Of a stretch of DNA of 60,636 bases, positions 51,984 to 60,636 are shown piece after piece (position 1 is the first letter of the stretch; each line of letters opens with the position of its first letter). The DNA is from an uncultured Pelagibacteraceae bacterium. GTDB taxonomy: Bacteria > Pseudomonadota > Alphaproteobacteria > Pelagibacterales > AG-422-B15. Below the pieces are notes generated by a model, which was not told the DNA's origin, did not search any database, and saw only the letters and a list, made by a program, of their open reading frames with translations. The stretch spans positions 236,436 through 297,071 of the forward strand of contig CACNCV010000002.1 in assembly GCA_902619105.1 (NCBI GenBank), written 5' to 3'. A program made the translations under genes and the position numbers.

Positions 51984-53510
51984 CTATTCAATCTGCGATA
52001 ATAACTCTAATGCTAGTTGATTAATATCTATCGTTCTTGATGAAAGCCCATATATCTTCTTATCAGGTCTAATAATTATTTCCCCTATTTCTAAGTATTC
52101 AGATAACTCGGAACCTAAACTAAAGCCTGCATAGTCATGAATAAATTTAAAATTTAAATTTACCAATTTTTCATAAACGCCATCATTCAATTTGTTTTTG
52201 ATGTCTTTACTTGAAAATATTGCAAAACAGTTTCCAACTAATTTATCTAAACAGCCATCATTTTCATTATTAGTAATTTCTTTATTAGAAAGTCTTCTAT
52301 TTATGATCAGTTCATTTTGCGAATGGCTAAAAATGCCTTTTATTGAGTCTTTCTCTTCAATACTATTTTTTCTTCCAAATGCTTGATCTCTAGCCTCCGG
52401 TGCGATTGACTCCTCTAGTGGCATATTTTTCTGAAATGCCATAGATAATGAGTCAATTAATTGCCCAAGCGCTATAGATGATTTTATTGTTTGCTTTATT
52501 TGTTCAGTTCTTTCTAAACTATAAGAAAGTAGTAAATTTTTATTACAATTAGAATGCACAACCAAGTTAATTTTCCATATCAAATTTAATATATCTCTAA
52601 TGCCAGTATTCAATCCTTGACTTGCGTAGGGTGGCATTTGGTAAGCAGAGTCACCTATTAGGAATATATTGTCTTTTTGAAAGGTTTTAGCATAAGATCC
52701 TCTAAAATTTTGAATAGATACATTTTCTATTTCGTAATGATCATGTTGAATCCATTTTGAGATTAAATTTTGAATATTATTTTTTTTAATTACTTTTTGA
52801 TGTTGTTCGCCTGCAAGTAATTGAAATTCAAATCTATGCCTTTTATTTGAAAGAGAGATATAGGAAGTTGGCCTTGTATCGTCGCAAATTTGTCTGAAAA
52901 CATTTTCTAGCCTATTATTATCTTTAAGTAAAATATCGACAAGAAGCCAATTTTTTGAGTATCTCTCGTCAACAGTTTCAATATCTAATTTTCTTCTAAC
53001 AAAGGAATTTATTCCATCGCATGCAAGCAGATAAAGTGCCTCAAAATGATTTAACTTATTACCACTTTTTGTATCAAGCCTTACTTTGTTATCATTTGTA
53101 ATAAAATTAATAGGCTCGTTATCAAATAGTAAATCTATATTTTTATCAGCCATACATATTTCTCTTATTATTTTCTCAATTTCTGGCTGAAAAAAAGTAC
53201 AGATAGAAGGAAAGCCGTTATCAGTATTTAATACTGGATTACGCTGAATCACTCTTCCATTGGTCAATACAATGTCAGTAAAATCTGGTTTATTTAGAAA
53301 TACTTTAACGGCGTTGTATAAACCAATACCTTCCAATAAACGTAAGCTTTCATCGTCGAATGATATAGCGTTTGAAGTAAATTCAGCGTCTGATCTTGAC
53401 TCAATAACTAGTGTTCTAAGATTGTATCGGCTGCATACTTTTGCACAGATTTGACCAATTAGTCCAAAGCCCACAATGGCAACATCATATTGATTAATAT
53501 TACTAGTCAA
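51984..53510 (-). CDS. FAD-dependent aromatic hydroxylase-like protein (MhpA/UbiH type)
   Basis: About 508 aa. The FAD motif VAIVGFGLIGQICAKV (with Phe-Gly for the usual G-x-G) is near the start; the second FAD segment is IFLIGDSAYQMPPYASQGLNTGIRDILNLIWKI (the GD-x-AH-like motif reads GDSAYQMPP), and LLACDGINSFVRRKL is the DG motif. C-terminal thioredoxin-like extension (ISPD-type ends). These enzymes hydroxylate phenolic acids. The start TTG at 53510 has an ideal AGGAG-TAATT ahead of it and is preferred to the longer TTG at 53552. Substrate unknown. Confidence 0.85.
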   Translation of the reverse strand: MTSNINQYDVAIVGFGLIGQICAKVCSRYNLRTLVIESRSDAEFTSNAISFDDESLRLLEGIGLYNAVKVFLNKPDFTDIVLTNGRVIQRNPVLNTDNGFPSICTFFQPEIEKIIREICMADKNIDLLFDNEPINFITNDNKVRLDTKSGNKLNHFEALYLLACDGINSFVRRKLDIETVDERYSKNWLLVDILLKDNNRLENVFRQICDDTRPTSYISLSNKRHRFEFQLLAGEQHQKVIKKNNIQNLISKWIQHDHYEIENVSIQNFRGSYAKTFQKDNIFLIGDSAYQMPPYASQGLNTGIRDILNLIWKINLVVHSNCNKNLLLSYSLERTEQIKQTIKSSIALGQLIDSLSMAFQKNMPLEESIAPEARDQAFGRKNSIEEKDSIKGIFSHSQNELIINRRLSNKEITNNENDGCLDKLVGNCFAIFSSKDIKNKLNDGVYEKLVNLNFKFIHDYAGFSLGSELSEYLEIGEIIIRPDKKIYGLSSRTIDINQLALELLSQIE

Positions 53511-53601
53511 AATTACTCCTAGATAATGAAATCGCTTGACTCTTACTTTCAATTTAGTTTCAATTCAAGCCATTATTTAATTTGATAAAAAAAGATTTGA
53601 A

Positions 53602-54708
53602 GTGGTTAAAATAGTAAACTCATGGAATGAGTGGGATCCCCTAAAACACATAATTGTTGGAAGAGCAGATAATTGTTGTATTGCTCCAGTTGAGCCTGCA
53701 ATGGCTCCAAAAATTCCGGAAGATTCTGACATGAAAGGTAAATTTGGACCAAGGCCACAACATACAATTGATAGAGCTAATTATTTACTTGATAATTTCT
53801 CTGATATTTTAGAGAAAAGAGGAATAAAAGTAGATCGTCCATCACCACTAGATTTCAATCAGAAAATCGGCACTCCAGATTGGAGCATAGAAACAATGTT
53901 TGGCTGTATGCCTCCTAGAGACGTTATACTCACTTTAGGTAGTGAGATGCTAGAGGCCACAATGTCCTTTCGTTCAAGATGGTTTGAGTATTTGTGTTAT
54001 CGACCTCTATTACAAAGTTTTTTTGAACAAGATCCAGAAATGAAATGGGAAACTGCTCCAAAACCAAGGTTAACGAATAAATCATACAGGGATAATTATC
54101 TCGCAGACGAGATCACAATAGATCAAAGGTATGAGTGGGTTGCTGACAAAAAATTTGTAACGACTGAAGAAGAGCCTTTGTTTGATGCAGCTGATGTGTT
54201 GAGAATGGGTAAAGATTTGTTTATTCAACACGGCTTTACAACAAACTTGAAGGGTATAGAGTGGATCAAAAGGCACTTTCCAGATCAGCGTATTCATGTT
54301 TTAAATTTCCCTACCGATCCTTTTCCTACTCATATTGATGCTACATTTACCCCTTTAAGGCCAGGGTTGATATTAAATAATCCTGAAAGAAGACTCCCTG
54401 ATGAACAAAGAAAAATTTTTCATGATAATGATTGGGAAATAGTTGAAGCAGCTCGTCCTTCGCACAATTCCCCTCCTCCACTATGCTACTCAAGCGTATG
54501 GTTAAGTATGAATGTACTCATGTTGGACCCTAAAACAGTTTGTGTTGAGGAAACCGAAGTTCACCAAATGGATCAACTTGATAAGTTAAATTTTGAAGTT
54601 GTTCCAGTTCCTTTCAGGGATGCCTATCCATTTGGTGGCGCTTTACACTGTGCAACGACTGATGTTTATCGTGAAAGTAGTCAAGAGGATTACTTCACAA
54701 AACAGTAA
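53602..54708 (+). CDS. Glycine amidinotransferase-like enzyme
   Basis: 368-aa amidinotransferase (AGAT/StrB1 family), starting at GTG. Matches to human AGAT in order: VNSWNEWDPLKHIIVGRAD, LFDAADVLRMGKDLFIQ (catalytic Asp), NLKGIEWIKRHFPDQRIHVLNF, THIDATFTPLRPGLILNNPER (catalytic His), SSVWLSMNVLMLD, and PFGGALHCATTDVYR (catalytic Cys). Transfers the amidine of arginine to an amine such as glycine, giving guanidinoacetate and ornithine. Bacterial relatives also use other acceptors, so the product is open. Adjacent FAD hydroxylase is divergent. Confidence 0.9.
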   Translation: MVKIVNSWNEWDPLKHIIVGRADNCCIAPVEPAMAPKIPEDSDMKGKFGPRPQHTIDRANYLLDNFSDILEKRGIKVDRPSPLDFNQKIGTPDWSIETMFGCMPPRDVILTLGSEMLEATMSFRSRWFEYLCYRPLLQSFFEQDPEMKWETAPKPRLTNKSYRDNYLADEITIDQRYEWVADKKFVTTEEEPLFDAADVLRMGKDLFIQHGFTTNLKGIEWIKRHFPDQRIHVLNFPTDPFPTHIDATFTPLRPGLILNNPERRLPDEQRKIFHDNDWEIVEAARPSHNSPPPLCYSSVWLSMNVLMLDPKTVCVEETEVHQMDQLDKLNFEVVPVPFRDAYPFGGALHCATTDVYRESSQEDYFTKQ

Positions 54709-54709
54709 T

Positions 54710-55849
54710 TTAATAATTTGTTTTCTCAATTATGATATTACGATTGATATAACAATTCATTAGAAGTCCAAATCCAAACATCACTGCCAGCATCGAACTT
54801 CCCCCATATGATATAAATGGAAGCGGAACTCCAACCACTGGCAATAAACCTGTGACCATCCCAATATTTACAAAAACGTAAATAAAGAAAACATTGCAGA
54901 CACCTAAGGACAAATATTTACTAAATAAACTGCGGCTTTTAAGTGCGAGTCGAATAGAAACCATGATTAGGCCTGCGTATATAAGCAATAATATTAAAGT
55001 GCCTAAAAAACCAAATTCTTCACCTAACATTGTAAATATGAAATCTGTTTGCATTTCGGGAAGAAAATTAAGGTGGCTCTGTGTACCTTCCATGTAACCC
55101 TTGCCAAAAATACCACCGGAACCGAGTGCAATTTTTGATTGCATTATATGATATCCATTTCCAAGAGGATCTCGCTCGGGGTTAAAAAAAGTGAGTACTC
55201 TATCTTTTTGATATTCTTTAAGATATTGCCACAAAAGTGGTAAAGAACAGATAATTGAAAATAATCCAACCATGAAGTATTTATAATGTAAACCTGAAAT
55301 CCAAAAAAGACTGATTCCGCCAAGTAAAATTATTAATGCAGTACCTAAATCTGGCTGGATGATTACAAGTAAAACTGGAACTGTGGTAATAATTAATGGA
55401 ATAATTAAAGTTTTAACAAAACTATTATCATTATTTATTGAGTGAAAATACTTAGCTAAAGCTAATACTAAAGTATATTTAACAAATTCAGACGGCTGCA
55501 GGCTTATCCCTGCTATGCTGATCCATCGAGTAGCACCGTTACTTTCAATACCAAAAAAGGGGATAATAATAAGAGAAAGAATACTTAGTATAAAAATGAT
55601 ATATGCGTACCCAAATATAATTCTCAAATCAAAAAGTATGACAATAAAAAAAATAATCAATCCTAATATAAATCGTTGAGAGTGTTTAAGTGGCCACGAA
55701 TTAAAGTCTCCATTTGAAATACTATATAATGCTGCTAAGCCAATGAAAAATAATGTTACTATTAAGGCTAATAGAAGGTAATTGATATTTTGTAATTTAG
55801 CGAGGGTAGAGCTATATAAATTGTTTTGTTTAAACATTAAATATTTCAT
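54710..55849 (-). CDS. mrdB: Rod shape-determining SEDS glycosyltransferase RodA
   Basis: 379 aa with about ten helices: QPSEFVKYTLVLALAKYFH, VIIQPDLGTALIILLGGISLFWISG, NPERDPLGNGYHIMQSKIALGSGGIFGKGYMEGTQSHLNFLPEMQTDFIFTMLGEEFG, and PFISYGGSSMLAVMFGFGLLMN. SEDS polymerase for sidewall peptidoglycan, working with PBP2. The start overlaps mrdA by 20 bp (a second ATG at 55837 would reduce this to 8 bp). Confidence 0.95.
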   Translation of the reverse strand: MKYLMFKQNNLYSSTLAKLQNINYLLLALIVTLFFIGLAALYSISNGDFNSWPLKHSQRFILGLIIFFIVILFDLRIIFGYAYIIFILSILSLIIIPFFGIESNGATRWISIAGISLQPSEFVKYTLVLALAKYFHSINNDNSFVKTLIIPLIITTVPVLLVIIQPDLGTALIILLGGISLFWISGLHYKYFMVGLFSIICSLPLLWQYLKEYQKDRVLTFFNPERDPLGNGYHIMQSKIALGSGGIFGKGYMEGTQSHLNFLPEMQTDFIFTMLGEEFGFLGTLILLLIYAGLIMVSIRLALKSRSLFSKYLSLGVCNVFFIYVFVNIGMVTGLLPVVGVPLPFISYGGSSMLAVMFGFGLLMNCYINRNIIIEKTNY

Positions 55850-57701
55850 TTCTTTTTAGATGAAGCTTCTTATTAAATAAGTATTTGAATATATCTGAGG
55901 CAATAGGAGCTGCAGAACCTGAACCACTACCTCCATGCTCTACTATTACAGTAACTGCATATTTTGGATCTATAGTTGGACCGTAACCAATAAATAGGCC
56001 ATGATCTCTTTTTTCCCATGGCAAATCCTTATTTTTTATTAAACCTTCTTCTCTTTCTTTAATTGATATTGCTCTCACTTGAGACGTTCCAGTTTTACCC
56101 GCCATTTGATACTTGCCATTAATTCGAGACCTGTAAGACGTACCTCCAGGCATGTTAGTAGCTTCATCTAATGCATTTTTTATAATTTTTAAGTGTGAAG
56201 GATCTGCAATAATTCGCTCATCATAAACATTTGGTATTTCGTTTTCAAATACTAACTTTGGAGTAAGTCTCTTACCATTATTAATTAATTGAGCTAAAGC
56301 TAGAGATAACTGAGCTGAAGTTGTAAGAAAATATCCTTGACCAATACCAGCAGACAGTGTTTCTCCTACCATCCATCGACTACCAAGGTTTTCAAATTTC
56401 CATTGTTTATCAGGAACTACACCACTTTTTTCTTCATAAAGAGATTTGAAAACTTTTTCACCCAACCCGTACCTCTTACAAACTTCAGCAATTTTATTAA
56501 TACCTATTCTTCTTGCAATTTGATAAAAATAAACATCACAAGATACTTTGATTGCCTTAGTCATATCAACATTACCGTGCCCTTCTTTCTTCCAACAGTG
56601 AAATGTTTTGTATCCCGACTCTAAACTGGAGTCTTCTATTTGATGTTTGCCATTACAAAAAAATGATTCTTTATGAGAAACTCCCATTTCTAAAGCTGCG
56701 AGAGCAACAAATGGTTTTATTGTTGATCCAGGTGGATATTGGTTAGATATCGATTTATTAATTAAAGGTTTATATTTATCTAATAAAAGATTGTCCCAAG
56801 TTTTATTTGAAATTGATTTACTAAATATATTTGGATCGTAGGATGGTGAGGAAGCCAATGCATAAAATTCACCATTTTTAACATTAATAACTGATACACT
56901 TCCACTGACTCCTTTTAGCCTTTCATAGCAAAACTTTTGTAATTCTGAATCAATTGTAAGTTGTATATAATTACCTTGCACGCTATTCACACGATCAAGT
57001 TCTCTAATTTCTCTTCCACTCGCATTGACTTCAATATTCTTGTTGCCAAGTTTGCCGCGCAAAGTTTCATCTTTAGCTTTTTCTATGCCTATCTTACCTG
57101 TTTTAGCGGTACTTAATTTAGACAATGGATTTGATTTTTCCTCTTCCTTATTTATTGAAGAAACATATCCAATTAAATGTGAGTGTGACTCACCTTGGGT
57201 ATAATATCTTTTAAATCCTATTTGTGGATAAATACCTTCTAGCTTATGAATATTAACATTTATTGTTGAAAAATCTTTCCAAGTTAAATCATCAATAACT
57301 GCGATAGGAATAAATTTTTTTCTAGAATTAACTTCCTTTAATATTTTTTCTATATCAATTGGTGTATTTGGCAATATGGATTGTAATTTTACTAGTGATT
57401 TTTTTACGTCTTCAGTTTCTTCTTTTATTATCACAACTTCATATTTTTGTTTATTGACAGCCATTGGTCGACCTTGCAAATCAAAAATAATACCTCTTTG
57501 AGGCTCTAGAAATCTGTGAGTTATTCTATTTTTATCAGATAATTTCTTGTAATTACTATTCTCAACTATTTGCAAATAAGCCAATCTCCCAACTAGAACA
57601 GAAAATACACCAGCTTTTGCAATAGTTACAAGCGCAGCTCTTCTATTAATTAAATTTTCTGTATCATATTTCTGAAAAATAAATTTATCTGATTTTTTCA
57701 T
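55830..57701 (-). CDS. mrdA: Penicillin-binding protein 2
   Basis: 623-aa class B PBP with one N-terminal helix (GVFSVLVGRLAYLQIV). Transpeptidase motifs in order: YPPGSTIKPFVALAALE (SxxK), KVSCDVYFYQ (SxN-like SCD), and AGKTGTSQV (KTG). The pedestal segment RGIIFDLQGRPMAVN and SHLIGYVSS match PBP2. Crosslinks lateral wall peptidoglycan with RodA. Sits between mreD and rodA with overlaps of 17 and 20 bp. Confidence 0.95.
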   Translation of the reverse strand: MKKSDKFIFQKYDTENLINRRAALVTIAKAGVFSVLVGRLAYLQIVENSNYKKLSDKNRITHRFLEPQRGIIFDLQGRPMAVNKQKYEVVIIKEETEDVKKSLVKLQSILPNTPIDIEKILKEVNSRKKFIPIAVIDDLTWKDFSTINVNIHKLEGIYPQIGFKRYYTQGESHSHLIGYVSSINKEEEKSNPLSKLSTAKTGKIGIEKAKDETLRGKLGNKNIEVNASGREIRELDRVNSVQGNYIQLTIDSELQKFCYERLKGVSGSVSVINVKNGEFYALASSPSYDPNIFSKSISNKTWDNLLLDKYKPLINKSISNQYPPGSTIKPFVALAALEMGVSHKESFFCNGKHQIEDSSLESGYKTFHCWKKEGHGNVDMTKAIKVSCDVYFYQIARRIGINKIAEVCKRYGLGEKVFKSLYEEKSGVVPDKQWKFENLGSRWMVGETLSAGIGQGYFLTTSAQLSLALAQLINNGKRLTPKLVFENEIPNVYDERIIADPSHLKIIKNALDEATNMPGGTSYRSRINGKYQMAGKTGTSQVRAISIKEREEGLIKNKDLPWEKRDHGLFIGYGPTIDPKYAVTVIVEHGGSGSGSAAPIASDIFKYLFNKKLHLKRNEIFNV

Positions 57702-58170
57702 ATTTATTTTGTATATACAAAATTATTGAGTTTAATGGAAAGTATAATAATAGAATGACAAAGAACGATAAAAATTCACTCAGTGATAAATAGTTGAGTT
57801 GGTAATTAAAATAGATAAATAAATTTTTAAAAATAAAGAACGCTAATATTGCTATAGCAAAAATAATAAATTTAATTTTTTGTTGCTCAAATACACCATA
57901 ATTTGATGATATTTGACTCAAAAAATAGAATAACAAATAAGTACTTCCAGAATATCCTAAATTCATTCCAAATAAAATATCTTGAAAAATACCCCAAACA
58001 AATATGAAAAAAGGGACAAGCCATTCGCTTTTATTCCATTTTATTGAATACAAAAAAGTAGAGAGAATTAAAGTTAGATCTATAAGATCAAGATTAAATA
58101 CATTGTTTAATGAAATAAAAAAAAGAAAAAATCCATTTAATATCAAATAGTCTTTAGCACTTAAATTCAT
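57685..58170 (-). CDS. mreD: Rod shape-determining protein MreD
   Basis: 161-aa membrane protein with about five helices and the MreD hallmark PFFIFVWGIFQDILFGMNLGYSG. Start ATG 58170 lies directly after a TTG that abuts the mreC stop; ATG is preferred. Scaffold partner of MreC in the elongasome. Confidence 0.88.
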   Translation of the reverse strand: MNLSAKDYLILNGFFLFFISLNNVFNLDLIDLTLILSTFLYSIKWNKSEWLVPFFIFVWGIFQDILFGMNLGYSGSTYLLFYFLSQISSNYGVFEQQKIKFIIFAIAILAFFIFKNLFIYFNYQLNYLSLSEFLSFFVILLLYFPLNSIILYIQNKYEKIR

Positions 58171-58173
58171 CAA

Positions 58174-59013
58174 TTAACTTTCATTTTCTAGTTTATAATT
58201 CAATAGCTTTACATGAGATAAAGATGTAATATCTTCGAACAAATTAATCTCTATTTCGTTATTTTTTTTTCCTACAACTTGGCCAATAAGTTGAAATGGA
58301 GGAAATATTCCACCTTTACCCGATGTTGTAACTAAATCTCCAATGCTAATTTTTTCAATATCTTCAATAAATCTAACAGTTGGATTTTCACGGCCTTGCC
58401 CTATTAATATACCATCATAACCTTCATCAGAAACTATCACTGGAATTCTGCTGTTGACATTACTTAATAGAAGTACGCGTGAGAGATTTTCACTAACATG
58501 AGATACCCTGCCTATGATAGCAGTAGACCCCGATACTGGCATATCCGCTTCAACATTTTCTTCTTTTCCTGCATTGATTATTAAAGTTCCGTTAAAATTG
58601 TTTGAGAAATCACCTACTATTCTTGAAGTTATAAAATCAAATTGAATCTCACTGGATACATTTAAAAGTTTTTCATATTGGGCAATTTTTAGTTTCATTG
58701 AAACCATTTCCTGAAAATTTGCCGAGTCTAGCAATTGCATTTCCTTAAACTTTTTATTTTCTTTGTAAATATTCTGAATTTCATAAATGCTTACAAGTCC
58801 ATCTTTAATTAAACTAACGGGACTGGAAACAATCGAAGTTATCAAGTGGATAGAGTTTATACTTTTTGTTCTAATTTCGTTCAAAAAAATACTGTTATCA
58901 AATCTTCCAAAATAAAAAATTAAAGAAAATACAATTAGAATTAATGGTATAAGAGTAGCTGCATAGCTATTCTTATTGACGTATCTTGAATAAAAATTAC
59001 GTGATGTCCTCAC
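58174..59013 (-). CDS. mreC: Rod shape-determining protein MreC
   Basis: 279 aa: one N-terminal helix, a coiled-coil stretch (KKFKEMQLLDSANFQEMVSMKLKIAQYEKLL) and beta domains with DMPVSGSTAIIGRVSHVSENLSRVLLLSNVNSRIPV and GDLVTTSGKGGIFPP (GD-x-V-x-TSG). Periplasmic elongasome scaffold. GTG start (59013), 13 bp after mreB. Confidence 0.93.
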   Translation of the reverse strand: MRTSRNFYSRYVNKNSYAATLIPLILIVFSLIFYFGRFDNSIFLNEIRTKSINSIHLITSIVSSPVSLIKDGLVSIYEIQNIYKENKKFKEMQLLDSANFQEMVSMKLKIAQYEKLLNVSSEIQFDFITSRIVGDFSNNFNGTLIINAGKEENVEADMPVSGSTAIIGRVSHVSENLSRVLLLSNVNSRIPVIVSDEGYDGILIGQGRENPTVRFIEDIEKISIGDLVTTSGKGGIFPPFQLIGQVVGKKNNEIEINLFEDITSLSHVKLLNYKLENES

Positions 59014-59026
59014 AGTTAGACTTTAA

Positions 59027-60079
<1,053 letters not shown>

Positions 60080-60082
60080 TTA

Positions 60083-60636
60083 TCAAACGCCAGTGCCACC
60101 TGACATACTCGCTGGAGCTGACTTTTCTCTTTTAATTATCAATTTGTTTAGGGCATTTATATATGCTTTTGCTGACGCAACAAGTGTATCCGTATGTGCG
60201 CCAAGTCCGACAACAGTTTTTCCATCTTCAGCCAACCTAACAGAAACTTCAGCTTGGGCATCTGTACCCTCAGTAACAGCATGAACTTGATACAGCAATA
60301 ATTTTCCTTTGTGTGGGATAAGTTGACTTAAACCATTAAAGATTGCGTCAACAGGTCCATCTCCAGTTGAAGTTACTGTCCTGTGCTCATCATCAATTAA
60401 AAGACTGATCTCCGCTTTTTGAGGTCCTTTCGTTCCTGCGATAACTTGCAAATCCTGTAGTAAAATAGAGTCATTCACTCTAATTACCTGGTCATCAATA
60501 ATAGCAATAATGTCTTCATCATAAATATTTTTCTTTTTGTCAGCTAAATTTTTAAAATTTTCAAAGGCCTCTTCAATTACGTTATCATTAATTGAATAAC
60601 CAAGTTCAATTATTTTTTGTTTGAATGCATGTCTGC
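60083..60636 (-). CDS. leuA: 2-isopropylmalate synthase, C-terminal part (5' end outside window)
   Basis: The frame stays open to the right edge, about 183 residues. It starts in RHAFKQKIIELGYSINDN and FEDFKNLADKKKNIYDEDI-like sequence, the end of the catalytic region, followed by the regulatory domain: LLQDLQVIAGTKGPQKAEISLLI, TGDGPVDAIFNGLSQLIP, DAQAEVSVRL, GLGAHTDTLVASAKAYINALNKL. The allosteric domain where leucine binds is complete. First committed step of leucine synthesis. An internal GTG at 60478 is not the start, because coding similarity continues upstream of it. Confidence 0.95.
   Translation of the reverse strand, partial: RHAFKQKIIELGYSINDNVIEEAFENFKNLADKKKNIYDEDIIAIIDDQVIRVNDSILLQDLQVIAGTKGPQKAEISLLIDDEHRTVTSTGDGPVDAIFNGLSQLIPHKGKLLLYQVHAVTEGTDAQAEVSVRLAEDGKTVVGLGAHTDTLVASAKAYINALNKLIIKREKSAPASMSGGTGV

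Overview
The window is a gene-dense, AT-rich stretch (about one third G+C by eye) of a chromosome from what looks like a free-living marine alphaproteobacterium. The reasons are streamlined spacing (no gene-free gap over 300 bases, many ATGA, TAATG and 8-bp overlaps), a glycine betaine/C1 metabolic repertoire of the kind known from SAR11, HIMB59, AEGEAN-169 and SAR116 plankton, and alphaproteobacterial markers (heterotetrameric sarcosine oxidase, ZapE, TrxR-like ferredoxin reductase, adrenodoxin-type ferredoxin). I cannot assign a genus. I saw no tRNA, rRNA, CRISPR, integrase or transposase, and nothing that looks like a mobile island.

Left part (1-19 kb) is a nearly complete glycine betaine island. 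It holds a periplasmic binding protein (ProX), a double-length permease (ProW) and a divergent ATPase (ProV), a zinc homocysteine S-methyltransferase that could take the first methyl from betaine, a dimethylglycine/sarcosine dehydrogenase, and sarcosine oxidase subunits B, D and A. Subunit A runs off the left edge and gamma is expected beyond it. A DmdA-like tetrahydrofolate demethylase and a DadA-type oxidase sit among them. Embedded at 8.5-11.4 kb is a copper-handling block: SCO1, a small lipoprotein, PCu(A)C, a Met-rich DUF2182 membrane protein and a Cys-rich DUF1326 protein.

The 19-33 kb part is catabolic. It has an iron alcohol dehydrogenase; an amidase plus serine hydrolase pair resembling NylA/NylB in fold and size; VOC and alpha/beta hydrolase proteins; malonyl-CoA synthetase with an enolase-superfamily protein; and MsrA. 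A C1 oxidation set follows: a second DmdA-like demethylase with short MetF, divergent from formate-THF ligase and a DmdB-like acyl-CoA ligase. The MetF leader can fold into an H-type pseudoknot whose pairing fits the MetF-sense strand.

The 33-48 kb part mixes a four-gene oxidoreductase/methyltransferase operon, a DUF1214/DUF1254 pair, ferredoxin, a probable small-RNA locus, the DgcN/DgcA D-glutamate pair, rpmF, hisI, transporters, and an lpxB-recX-SDR-small ORF-nitroreductase-dehalogenase operon. The small ORF (43 aa) resembles the core of the ribosome-rescue factor ArfA.

The 48-60.6 kb part has a polar amino-acid ABC importer without its ATPase, two paralogous two-helix membrane miniproteins, an FAD monooxygenase, a glycine amidinotransferase-like enzyme, and the cell-shape operon mreB-mreC-mreD-mrdA-mrdB behind the 3' part of leuA.
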